A stretch of 11,263 nt of DNA from SVTX01 sp045638125 (GCA_045638125.1 JAZUAS010000084.1:1-11263), one strand, 5' to 3'. Shown: positions 1-5,860, numbered from the stretch's first letter. Translations and numbers: made by a program. Notes: generated by a model not told the origin, from the letters alone.

Positions 1-159
1 GTCGTATTCTATGGCGTTGCCGCCGAAATTGACCGAAAAAATGCCGTATGTAGTAGACAAATTTTTAGGAAACACGAAAACCGTCAGTCCGCTATCGTGG
101 TTTATTTTGTAATAATGCTCGCAGAGAAGCGAGGACTCAAATCGCTTGATCTCACTCAT
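1..159 (-). CDS. yfmH: M16 peptidase-like protein YfmH, N-terminal part (EF-P modification-associated); runs off the window
   Basis: Only the first 53 codons are in the window; the reading frame is open to base 1. The protein begins MSEIKRFES and includes HDSGLTVFVFPK followed by TTYGIFSVNFGGNAIEYD. This is the usual start of an M16 (insulinase-like) domain: a strand, then a Gly-rich segment just before the zinc-site helix, which would lie outside the window. The ATG overlaps the stop of the upstream yfmF by 8 nt, which suggests translational coupling. In Firmicutes the second member of this M16 pair is YfmH (YmfH in Bacillus), linked genetically to 5-aminopentanol modification of elongation factor P. 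The family call rests on the short N-terminus plus the pairing with yfmF. Whether the HxxEH zinc motif is present cannot be seen. Confidence 0.75.
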   Translation of the reverse strand, partial: MSEIKRFESSLLCEHYYKINHDSGLTVFVFPKNLSTTYGIFSVNFGGNAIEYD

Positions 160-1462
160 CGTATTCGTCCTCCTCTCCAGTGCCGCAAAGGAAATACACG
201 GTATCTATTCGCACTTTTTGCGCCACTGCGACGATCTCGTCCTTGCTGACCGCCTTTATTTTCTCCGATACCTCCGAGGCACTTTCATTAACATCTGCCA
301 GAAATCTTCTGAACTTGAACGCTTCTATCGCTGACGGACTGTCGGACATCTGCAAAAGTCCCGACAAAATCGTTCGCTTTGCCGTTTCTATATCACGCTC
401 CGAAAAGTTTCCTCTTTTCATTTGCCCAAGCTGATTTTCTATTTCAGTGTATGCTTTTTCTCTGTTTTCGCCCTTGATGCCGCATCCGATCATCAGGGTG
501 CCGGTTGCCGAGCTGTATGAGGAGTAGCAATAGTAGCAAAGGCTTAATCTTTCCCTTACGTTCATAAAGAGCTTTGCAACCGATGAGCCACCAAATATCT
601 CATTAAAAAGGCTCATAGCGTAGTAGTCGCTATCCTTCATAACGACTCCGCTTGTGCATCCAACGTTGAGTCTGCACTGCGACACGTTCATCGTCTCGTC
701 AAGAGTTTTTAAATTAGCACAATCCTCTCGTAAAAATCCCTTTTCCTCGCCTAAAAGCGACACCGACGAGCGATCGATCTTCTCAAATCTTTCTCCGACA
801 AGATCTATCACCTCACTTACGTCGTCACTGCCGACGTAGTAACATTCAAGCATTGAATTTTTAAGAAAATATTCAATGTTTTCAGTAACCGATCTCAAAG
901 TGATCTTCTCGAGCTGCTCTACAGTTCCCTCAACTGAAATACCTGACGGATCTCCTTCAAGCATAAGGCTTTTGCACTTTTCAGCCGCATACGCCTTTTG
1001 ATCATTTATCTTGGCCTTTATAGCATCGATTGCAAGCTTTTTTTCGCTCTCGAAGTTACTCTCGGAAAGCATATCGTTCTCGTCACGGAGAGGGGCAAAA
1101 AGTATTTCTAATATTACCTCACAAACACCCTTTACAATGCTTTCTCTGTCACCCTCAAATCGGTATCTGTCACTTAACACCTCACAGGATATTCTGAAGG
1201 TGTGACGTGAGCCAACAGAGGTTGCTCTCCAAGTAACGGTTGAGCCGTAAAGCTGGTCGAGCTTCTTGTTTATGGCTACCACCGAGGGGTATTTTTCGCA
1301 TCCTCGCATCATCGTAGCAAGCATGAGCCTTGTTATGGGGGAGCGCTCCGCATCGGCGGGAAGTATGAAATTGAAGGATAGGCGCGACATTTTGAATCTA
1401 TCGGTCTTTACCGTGTGAAAACGGAAGCCCGCGTCGGCTCTTTCAATTATGTTCTCTATCAT
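152..1462 (-). CDS. yfmF: M16 peptidase-like protein YfmF (EF-P 5-aminopentanol modification-associated)
   Basis: A 436-residue protein of the usual length for the M16 pair member YfmF. It starts MIENIIERADAGFRFHTVKT. The segment around residues 45-75 (LMLATMMRGCEKYPSVVAI, then LDQLYGS) is where active M16 peptidases carry HxxEH, and that zinc motif is absent. A second M16-type half follows, with a Gly-rich NEIFGGSSVAKLFMNVRERLSLCYY segment typical of the C-terminal domain. It is therefore probably a non-catalytic partner of the downstream YfmH, which overlaps it by 8 nt. In Bacillus the pair is needed for the 5-aminopentanol modification of EF-P; its biochemical role is not settled. The start is supported by AAAGGT about 5 nt upstream of the ATG and by the promoter at 1520-1548. 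Confidence 0.85.
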   Translation of the reverse strand: MIENIIERADAGFRFHTVKTDRFKMSRLSFNFILPADAERSPITRLMLATMMRGCEKYPSVVAINKKLDQLYGSTVTWRATSVGSRHTFRISCEVLSDRYRFEGDRESIVKGVCEVILEILFAPLRDENDMLSESNFESEKKLAIDAIKAKINDQKAYAAEKCKSLMLEGDPSGISVEGTVEQLEKITLRSVTENIEYFLKNSMLECYYVGSDDVSEVIDLVGERFEKIDRSSVSLLGEEKGFLREDCANLKTLDETMNVSQCRLNVGCTSGVVMKDSDYYAMSLFNEIFGGSSVAKLFMNVRERLSLCYYCYSSYSSATGTLMIGCGIKGENREKAYTEIENQLGQMKRGNFSERDIETAKRTILSGLLQMSDSPSAIEAFKFRRFLADVNESASEVSEKIKAVSKDEIVAVAQKVRIDTVYFLCGTGEEDEYDE

Positions 1463-1519
1463 TTCTGACCTTTATCCGCGTCGGCAGATAAATTCCTTTC
1501 AAAATTATGTTATTATTAT

Positions 1520-1548
1520 ATTTTACACTATTTTTGCATTTTTTTCAA
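1520..1548 (-). promoter_or_regulatory. Sigma-A-type promoter for yfmF-yfmH
   Basis: On the minus strand, TTGAAA (1543-1548) and TAAAAT (1520-1525) are separated by 17 bp. The predicted start is about 50 nt before the yfmF ATG. The surroundings are very AT-rich, so the match is somewhat less specific than at the other promoters here. Confidence 0.6.
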
Positions 1549-1600
1549 GTAATATTTATAATTTATTTCTTTTTTGGGGAAAGTTCTTGGAAGATAGGGG

Positions 1601-1648
1601 GTGTGGGGGGGAGAGACCTTCTTTCAAGAAGGTCTCTTTCCCCCACAC
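1601..1648 (-). repeat. Long perfect-stem hairpin just after mrp; possible terminator or interspersed palindromic repeat
   Basis: Bases 1601-1622 pair with 1627-1648 in an unbroken 22-bp stem (two G-T pairs) with a 4-nt loop. The core is GAGACCTTCT facing AGAAGGTCTC, flanked by a G-run facing a C-run. It begins 8 bp after the mrp stop. No T-tract follows immediately on either strand, so it is not a textbook intrinsic terminator, though it could still end mrp transcription or protect the 3' end. A stem this long and G/C-homopolymeric resembles interspersed elements of gut Clostridia; that resemblance is inference. Confidence 0.7.
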
Positions 1649-1655
1649 AGCTTTA

Positions 1656-2495
1656 TCATTTATTGCACTTTTCTATTAGCTTGTCTGCCGCCGCGCTGAG
1701 ATAATCTGCCTTTATAGTTTCTATCCAGCCCTTGTCGACGTAAGAAGCTACCTCGGGATCGATGGGAAGCTTTGCAAGCAGATCGTAACCGAATTCGCTT
1801 GCGATCTCCTCGATATGGCTATTTCCAAACACCTTTATCTCCTTGCCGCAATCGGGACACTTGATATAGCTCATATTTTCAACCAGACCAAGCACGGGAA
1901 TCTTCATCATATCAGCCATATTAGCTGCCTTCTTAACGATCATAGCAACCAGATCCTGAGGGCCCGAAACGATTACGCAACCGTCGATCGGAATGCTCTG
2001 GAATACGGTAAGCGGAACGTCGCCGGTGCCGGGAGGGCAATCGATAAGCAGATAGTCGAGGTCGCCCCACGCGCAATCTGTCCAGAACTGGCGAACAGTA
2101 CCCGAAATAACCGAGCCTCTCCAAACTACGGGAGCGCTCTCGTCCTCAAGCATGAGGTTGACCGACATAATTTTAATACCGGTTGCGGTGATGGGGGGGA
2201 GCATATTTCCCTCTCCGTCGCCCTCTACGTCGTCGCGCATACCGAAAGCCTTGGGGATAGAGGGGCCTGTGATGTCGGCGTCAAGAATACCGACTCTGTA
2301 ACCCTTTCTGCAAAGCTCGACCGCAAGCATAGAGGTAACGAGAGACTTACCAACGCCTCCCTTTCCGCTCATTACGGCTACAACGTGACCGATATTTGAA
2401 TATTTGTTAGCCGCGTCTTTAGGAATCCCGCCTCCGTTTTTAGACGGGCAATTTTGAGAACACGTGGAACAATCGTGAGTGCATCCTTCTGCCAT
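1656..2495 (-). CDS. mrp: Mrp/ApbC/NBP35-type iron-sulfur cluster carrier P-loop ATPase
   Basis: A 279-residue P-loop NTPase. It has the deviant Walker A SGKGGVGKS (43-51), the switch segment DADITGPS (72-79), DCPPGTGD (152-159) and a C-terminal CPDC (213-216). The CxxC ligates the bridging Fe-S cluster in dimeric Mrp/ApbC proteins. The N-terminus adds a four-cysteine cluster (Cys5, 9, 12 and 16), like the extra cluster of NBP35-type members. The role is assembly or delivery of Fe-S clusters to apoproteins in the cytosol. The ATG at 2495 is chosen because GGAGG (2502-2506) lies 6 nt upstream; the frame stays open 13 codons further, but with no comparable site. It is a single-gene unit, with its own promoter at 2540-2568 and the 1601-1648 hairpin behind it. 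Confidence 0.93.
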   Translation of the reverse strand: MAEGCTHDCSTCSQNCPSKNGGGIPKDAANKYSNIGHVVAVMSGKGGVGKSLVTSMLAVELCRKGYRVGILDADITGPSIPKAFGMRDDVEGDGEGNMLPPITATGIKIMSVNLMLEDESAPVVWRGSVISGTVRQFWTDCAWGDLDYLLIDCPPGTGDVPLTVFQSIPIDGCVIVSGPQDLVAMIVKKAANMADMMKIPVLGLVENMSYIKCPDCGKEIKVFGNSHIEEIASEFGYDLLAKLPIDPEVASYVDKGWIETIKADYLSAAADKLIEKCNK

Positions 2496-2520
2496 TTCAA
2501 ACCTCCGAAATATATTTAAG

Positions 2521-2568
2521 ATATTATTTACCAAACGATATTATACAACATTATTTACTAAAAAGCAA
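2521..2568 (-). promoter_or_regulatory. Sigma-A promoter of mrp, with an unusual conserved start region
   Basis: The -35 TTGCTT (2563-2568) and perfect -10 TATAAT (2540-2545) are 17 bp apart on the minus strand. The predicted start is near 2533, about 38 nt before the ATG. Bases 2521-2550 match 27 of 30 positions with the rhaA promoter at 10430-10459, including the segment after the -10 box (GTTTGGTA). Confidence 0.85.
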
Positions 2569-2577
2569 TAGTTATTT

Positions 2578-2610
2578 CAAAAATAAAAAGGAATCCCGTG
2601 CGGAATTCCC
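2578..2610 (-). terminator. Intrinsic terminator after rpmF
   Basis: A perfect 8-bp stem (2590-2597 with 2602-2609, one G-T pair) closes a 4-nt loop. On the minus strand it is followed by TTTTTATTTTT. It ends the yceD-rpmF transcript just before the mrp promoter. A shorter T-rich run on the other side could make it work in both directions. Confidence 0.9.
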
Positions 2611-2633
2611 TTTTATTTCTGCTGGTGTGTCAA

Positions 2634-2825
2634 TTAAGCCTCTTTTACGTTGAGAACCTTCTTGCCGTTGTAGAAACCGCAAACCTTGCATACGCAGTGG
2701 GGCTTGAGCATCTCGTTGCAAGCGGGGTTGGAGCACTTAACAAGTCCGGGCATAGTGAGCTTGGAGTTGTTGCTTCTTCTCTTATCTCTGCGTGCTTTAG
2801 ACACTTTTCTCTTCGGTACTGCCAT
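2634..2825 (-). CDS. rpmF: 50S ribosomal protein L32 (bL32)
   Basis: A 63-residue basic protein starting MAVPKRKVSKARRDKRRSNN, the standard bL32 N-terminus, followed by a zinc-ribbon-like segment. The cysteines are in CSNPAC and CVCKVC, so this is the Cys-containing (zinc-binding, C+) form; paralogues without cysteines occur in some Firmicutes. It is a structural component of the large ribosomal subunit. The start is fixed by AGGAGG (2833-2838) 7 nt before the ATG. It is the second gene after yceD, with a 75-bp gap, and ends in the terminator at 2578-2610. The yceD-rpmF pair is widely conserved in bacteria. Confidence 0.97.
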   Translation of the reverse strand: MAVPKRKVSKARRDKRRSNNSKLTMPGLVKCSNPACNEMLKPHCVCKVCGFYNGKKVLNVKEA

Positions 2826-2900
2826 TGTGAAACCTCCTCTCGGGATCGCTTTTCGCGAAACCGATTATAAATAAATTATTTTTTAACTTTTTTGGGGCGT

Positions 2901-3416
2901 TTATTTGTCTTCCTTGTTCAAAAGCTGAGCAAGAACCGCAAGTCTGGGATCGATCTCCTTCTTGGGGCAACCGCAGTCACCTCCCTTGAGGGATTTTCCG
3001 CACTTGGGGCAAAGTCCGGGGCAATCCTCGGAGCAAAGTATCTTACGTGGGAAATCAAGAAGAAGCGCTTCCGCAAGCTGCTCGTCGATATCGAGTCGTC
3101 CGTTTTCAACGATAACGTACTCGTCTACGTTGTCCTCTATCTGTTCCTCGGTAAGGGTACCCTCGTCGGCTACCACTCTTTCAAAATCAAGCACGAATTC
3201 ACCCTCGACGGTATCGAGACACCTGTCGCACTCGGTCTCATACGCAAGCTGAGCCTGAGCCTTCAGTTGCATATAGCCTGCACTGTCGGTTATCTCTCCC
3301 GTAACGAGCGCGTCGTCCTTGAAGCTGACTCTGTCCATGGGGATGGGTTCAAGCTTGTACTCAAAGGTTATTCGGTTTTTCTCTCCCCTGAGGAGAGGAC
3401 CTACGTCCAAAATCAT
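2901..3416 (-). CDS. yceD: YceD family protein (DUF177), linked to 23S rRNA accumulation
   Basis: A 171-residue acidic protein with the DUF177 layout: an N-terminal beta-rich part, a CDRC knuckle (63-66), a second cysteine group near the C-terminus (CSEDCPGLCPKCG, 128-140, then CGC at 148-150), and the closing motif DPRLAVLAQLL (157-167). YceD is needed for normal 23S rRNA levels in E. coli and is almost always next to rpmF, as here. The two Cys pairs suggest a bound metal. The ATG at 3416 (MILDVGPLLRG) is preferred: GGGTGG lies about 8 nt upstream and family members start here. The frame runs 24 codons further upstream, but that extension overlaps the promoter at 3460-3488. Confidence 0.92.
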   Translation of the reverse strand: MILDVGPLLRGEKNRITFEYKLEPIPMDRVSFKDDALVTGEITDSAGYMQLKAQAQLAYETECDRCLDTVEGEFVLDFERVVADEGTLTEEQIEDNVDEYVIVENGRLDIDEQLAEALLLDFPRKILCSEDCPGLCPKCGKSLKGGDCGCPKKEIDPRLAVLAQLLNKEDK

Positions 3417-3459
3417 ACAAATTCCACCCTTCATCAAGACATAAAACGCGACTTTAATT

Positions 3460-3488
3460 ATTATACATAAGAAATTGCGATTTGTCAA
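3460..3488 (-). promoter_or_regulatory. Consensus sigma-A promoter of yceD-rpmF
   Basis: Perfect TTGACA (3483-3488) and TATAAT (3460-3465) with a 17-bp spacer on the minus strand. The predicted start is about 37 nt before the yceD ATG. Both boxes are full consensus, as expected for a ribosomal-protein operon. Confidence 0.93.
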
Positions 3489-3549
3489 GAGTTTTTTTCA
3501 TTTTTGTCGGGGGATTTTTAGATTTTTTTGTTTTACTATGTTACTACTC

Positions 3550-3590
3550 ATCCACCACTGCGTGGTCCCCCTTCCCTCACAAGGGAAGGC
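3550..3590. repeat. Double-hairpin element, probable interspersed repeat
   Basis: Two adjacent hairpins. ACCAC (3554-3558) faces GTGGT (3562-3566), and an 8-bp stem pairs 3570-3577 with 3582-3589 around a CACA loop. It lies in the 211-bp gap between the lipoprotein gene and yceD and does not code for protein. Short GC-rich elements of this style (ACCAC hairpin, pyrimidine run, CTTCCCT hairpin) are scattered through many gut Clostridia genomes. That it is repeated here is inference, since only one copy is in the window. Confidence 0.5.
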
Positions 3591-3592
3591 TA

Positions 3593-3621
3593 TAAAATGA
3601 GCGCCCACGGTGTGAGCGCCC
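3593..3621 (-). terminator. Probable intrinsic terminator of the lipoprotein gene
   Basis: An imperfect hairpin pairs 3601-3608 with 3612-3619 (one C-A mismatch). It is followed on the minus strand by the T-rich TCATTTTAT, starting a few bases after the stop codon at 3628. The same bases form a 9-nt direct repeat (TGAGCGCCC at 3598 and 3613). Confidence 0.6.
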
Positions 3622-3627
3622 TTAATT

Positions 3628-5550
3628 TTATTCTTCGGGGTTGTAGTTGTAAATTATGTTTGCGTTTTTGAGATAACTGTTGTTTGAGCCAATACTGATT
3701 TCAGACCAATCTGCCTCACTTCCCGTGTAATATACCGTTGTAAGGCTTGAGCAATTATAGAACGCCTTCTCACCAATGCTTGTGACACTGTTTCCGATAG
3801 TTACGCTCGTAAGGCTTGAGCAGCCGTAGAACGCAGAATCACCAATGCTTGTGACATTGTTTCCGATAGTTACGCTCGTAAGGCTTGAACAACCGTCGAA
3901 CGCACTATTACTAATGCTTGTGACACTGTCGGGGATTACAAGATTTGTTATAAGTTTACCGTCAAGATAAAGATTTGTTCCAGAGTAAAGAGGATTAGCA
4001 GAATAATTGCCAAACGGTATTTGACACCACGCGGCTATGTCGCTGATATATACGCTCGTAAGGCTTGTGCAACCATGGAACGCAGAAGAACTAATGTTTG
4101 TGACACTGTCGGGAATGGTTATACTACGCAACTTTGTGCCGCTTTGGAATGCACTATTACAAATCATACGAGTTCCCTCGCGCAGCTCAACTGTGGCTGC
4201 AGAATTATCAAAATCAACAACACAATTATCTACGTATGAAACTCCGCCTTCTTTTTGAATGAGGCTTGAGCAACCGTAGAACGCATCACTACCAATGCTT
4301 GTAACACTGTCGGGGATGGTAATGCTCACAAGGCTTGAGCAACCCCAAAACGCACCACCACCAATGCTTGTGACACTGTCGCCGATTGTTACACTCGTAA
4401 GGCTTGTGCAATAGAAGAACGCATCACTACCAATGCTTGTGACACTGTCGGGGATTTCTATGCTCGTAAGGCTTGAGCAATCCTCGAACGCAACATCACC
4501 AATGCTTGTGACACTGTCGGGGATTACTACTGAAAATATTGATTTGTTTTTGAATGCTTCGATTGCGATCTTGGTTACGGGTACACCCTCGTATTCCTCT
4601 GCTATTACAACGTTAGTTGCCGATGCGGTATAGTCTATAACCTCAGCATAGGTTCCGTCGGCGGACAATGCGTATACAACGCCTCTCGAGGGAGTTATCT
4701 GATTATTGCAAACCAAACACATTCCGCCATCTTCAATGGTATGCGCTTCTTTGCCTGTTATAGCGCTACAATTAGCGCAAGCATACCAGTGGTTGGTCTT
4801 ATCGTAGGAATAAGTCTCTGCGTAATCGTGACTGCTTTCATTTCCTCCGATAAAGCAGACCTCAAAGCATTCCGAACAGACCTTATAATACATCTTTTTA
4901 TCGCAGGTCAAGGTTGAATTGTCGCCAAATTCGCAAAGGTCGCCAAAGCTATGTACGTGTTCTTCCTTTTCGGGAAGATCAACGGGATCAAGAACAGTGC
5001 CGTCGGTAAGAGTAATAATAAGTCTTCCTTGGTCGTCAAATTCTACTTTGTCAATAGTAGCGCCTGTTGCTCCGGTGGCTCCTTTATCGCCCTTGTCGCC
5101 CTTTTCACCCGGGATGCCTTGTTCGCCTTGGATGCCTTGCTCACCATTTGTTACGGCAAAGGTAGTTGTTGTACCGTCAGTGAATACGATTGTGTATGTA
5201 TCTGTAAGTCCATCCGAGCCACTCTTAACAACGGTCAAAATACCATTTCCGGTGTCACCTTTTGTACCTTGGTCGCCCTTTTCGCCTTGGATGCCCTGCT
5301 CACCTTGGTCGCCCTTGTCACCCTTTTCGCCTTGAATGCCTTGCTCACCTTGGTCGCCCTTGTCACCCTTTTCGCCTTGGATGCCTTGCTCACCTTGGTC
5401 GCCCTTGTCACCCTTTTCGCCTTGGATGCCTTGTTCGCCTTGGATACCCTGCTCGCCTTGTGGACCAGGCTGGGTATCACATGACGTAAACACCATTGAA
5501 ACTGCACAGAGCAGTGACAGAGCAATTGCAATTAAACGTGTTTTTTTCAT
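3628..5550 (-). CDS. Surface lipoprotein with collagen-like repeats and BspA-type leucine-rich repeats
   Basis: A 640-residue exported protein. Residues 1-24 are a lipoprotein signal peptide (MKKTR, hydrophobic core, FTSC) with Cys24 as the predicted lipidation site. Residues 29-103 are about 25 Gly-X-Y triplets, mostly GEQ, GIQ, GEK, GDK and GDQ. A small inserted segment follows (104-135, with DGLTDTYTIVFTDGTTTTF), then about ten more triplets (136-165). A cysteine/histidine-rich section lies at 197-281. From about 320 to 610 there are eight clear 23-residue BspA/LRR_5 units (starting at 343, 366, 389, 412, 479, 539, 562 and 585; consensus IPDSVTSIG..AF.GCSSLTS). It is probably displayed on the cell surface as a trimeric stalk carrying an LRR head, for adhesion or host interaction (inference). 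AAGGAG lies 8 nt before the ATG. It has its own promoter, leader RNA and leader terminator. Confidence 0.92.
   Translation of the reverse strand: MKKTRLIAIALSLLCAVSMVFTSCDTQPGPQGEQGIQGEQGIQGEKGDKGDQGEQGIQGEKGDKGDQGEQGIQGEKGDKGDQGEQGIQGEKGDQGTKGDTGNGILTVVKSGSDGLTDTYTIVFTDGTTTTFAVTNGEQGIQGEQGIPGEKGDKGDKGATGATGATIDKVEFDDQGRLIITLTDGTVLDPVDLPEKEEHVHSFGDLCEFGDNSTLTCDKKMYYKVCSECFEVCFIGGNESSHDYAETYSYDKTNHWYACANCSAITGKEAHTIEDGGMCLVCNNQITPSRGVVYALSADGTYAEVIDYTASATNVVIAEEYEGVPVTKIAIEAFKNKSIFSVVIPDSVTSIGDVAFEDCSSLTSIEIPDSVTSIGSDAFFYCTSLTSVTIGDSVTSIGGGAFWGCSSLVSITIPDSVTSIGSDAFYGCSSLIQKEGGVSYVDNCVVDFDNSAATVELREGTRMICNSAFQSGTKLRSITIPDSVTNISSSAFHGCTSLTSVYISDIAAWCQIPFGNYSANPLYSGTNLYLDGKLITNLVIPDSVTSISNSAFDGCSSLTSVTIGNNVTSIGDSAFYGCSSLTSVTIGNSVTSIGEKAFYNCSSLTTVYYTGSEADWSEISIGSNNSYLKNANIIYNYNPEE
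3735..4530 (-). repeat. 69-bp tandem repeats encoding the LRR units
   Basis: The plus-strand word AATGCTTGTGACACTGT recurs with small changes at about 3774, 3843, 3912, 4092, 4293, 4362, 4431 and 4500. The spacing is 69 bp within runs, or 23 codons. It is interrupted at 3930-4070 and 4115-4290 by non-repeat coding sequence. The high identity between units would allow in-frame gain or loss by recombination. Confidence 0.85.
5299..5433 (-). repeat. Three near-identical 45-bp tandem repeats encoding collagen-like triplets
   Basis: Units start at 5299, 5344 and 5389, each encoding the 15 residues GEQ-GIQ-GEK-GDK-GDQ in register. They are nearly identical at the DNA level, and degenerate copies flank them on both sides. 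The length is a multiple of three, so copy-number change would lengthen or shorten the stalk without a frameshift. Confidence 0.9.
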
Positions 5551-5570
5551 TTTCTTTCTCCTTCATAATG

Positions 5571-5604
5571 AAAAAATAAAAAGTGCGCAGCCGAAGCTAC
5601 GCAC
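5571..5604 (-). terminator. Intrinsic terminator in the leader of the lipoprotein gene
   Basis: On the minus strand, GTGCGTAGC and GCTGCGCAC (5583-5604) form a 9-bp stem with one mismatch around a TTCG loop. TTTTTATTTTTT (5571-5582) follows directly. No gene lies upstream on this strand; only the leader does. Read-through is therefore needed to express the lipoprotein, whose ribosome site starts about 8 nt further on. This is the layout of an attenuator. Confidence 0.88.
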
Positions 5605-5741
5605 AAAAAATACGTCGCTCCATTTGCTGCGACACAATTTCGTAAACCCTAATCTAAAAGTAGAATGCGAAAAAGGAGTACGTATTTTTATCATATAATA
5701 AAAATACCCACTTTTAGATAGGATTATTTAATTGTGTCGCA
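5605..5741 (-). ncRNA. Candidate structured leader RNA (riboswitch-like attenuator) of the lipoprotein gene
   Basis: The predicted transcript begins near 5740, at the outer edge of a perfect 12-bp stem joining 5730-5741 with 5628-5639 (TGCGACACAATT on the plus strand). Inside it are a 9-bp stem (5710-5718 with 5653-5661) and a 10-bp hairpin (5698-5707 with 5682-5691). Two competing pairings exist. Bases 5626-5635 can pair with the 3' arm of the terminator (5583-5591), with one bulge. Bases 5680-5689 can pair with 5606-5615 over 10 bp, breaking the inner hairpin. I do not recognise any known riboswitch, T-box or protein-leader consensus. It could instead be a stand-alone terminated small RNA. 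The structure is seen in the sequence; the switching function is inferred. Confidence 0.6.
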
Positions 5742-5746
5742 CCTTC

Positions 5747-5775
5747 ATTATAGCACCAACGCAAATAATTGTCAA
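5747..5775 (-). promoter_or_regulatory. Consensus sigma-A promoter of the leader RNA and lipoprotein gene
   Basis: Perfect TTGACA (5770-5775) and TATAAT (5747-5752) with a 17-bp spacer on the minus strand. The predicted start near 5740 coincides with the first bases of the closing stem of the leader RNA. The -35 box is embedded in the palindrome at 5767-5782. Confidence 0.92.
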
Positions 5776-5782
5776 GACAATT
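5767..5782. promoter_or_regulatory. Palindrome over the -35 box, possible operator
   Basis: AATTGTC and GACAATT are perfect 7-bp inverted arms separated by AA. The palindrome covers the -35 element of the leader promoter. A dimeric repressor bound here would block RNA polymerase. No candidate regulator gene is in the window, and part of the symmetry comes from the TTGACA box itself. Confidence 0.4.
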
Positions 5783-5831
5783 CGGTCAATTTTCGCTTTT
5801 TTCACTTTTGCAAAACAAACTGCCACTCCAC

Positions 5832-5860
5832 TTGACACAACACAAAAACAATGATATAAT
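5832..5860 (+). promoter_or_regulatory. Consensus sigma-A promoter of tmcAL
   Basis: Perfect TTGACA (5832-5837) and TATAAT (5855-5860) with a 17-bp spacer and an extended -10 TG at 5852-5853. It is divergent from the lipoprotein leader promoter; the two -35 boxes are 56 bp apart. The predicted start is about 26 nt before the tmcAL ATG. Confidence 0.93.

Noticed and set aside
152..1462. YfmF as an active zinc peptidase
   Set aside because: No HxxEH motif is present at the expected place, as is usual for this subfamily.
1815..2399. 194-codon plus-strand open frame opposite mrp
   Set aside because: It has no ribosome site or recognisable protein, and lies entirely within the well-supported mrp gene.
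5299..5433. Tandem 45-bp units as a CRISPR array
   Set aside because: There are no unique spacers; the units are contiguous, in frame and encode Gly-X-Y triplets. No cas genes are present.
4919..5698. Long plus-strand open frames opposite the collagen-like region
   Set aside because: They are antisense shadows of a low-complexity repeat, rich in Pro/Ser/Leu with no ribosome site, while the minus-strand product has coherent domains.
5628..5741. The inverted repeat read as a MITE-like mobile element
   Set aside because: No target-site duplication is visible at its ends, and the repeat is aligned with a promoter start and followed by a terminator, which fits an RNA leader better.
5571..5741. 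The leader RNA as 6S RNA
   Set aside because: It has a closed stem and terminal hairpin, but it is short, the helix is poorly extended, and the terminator lies directly before a ribosome site and gene.
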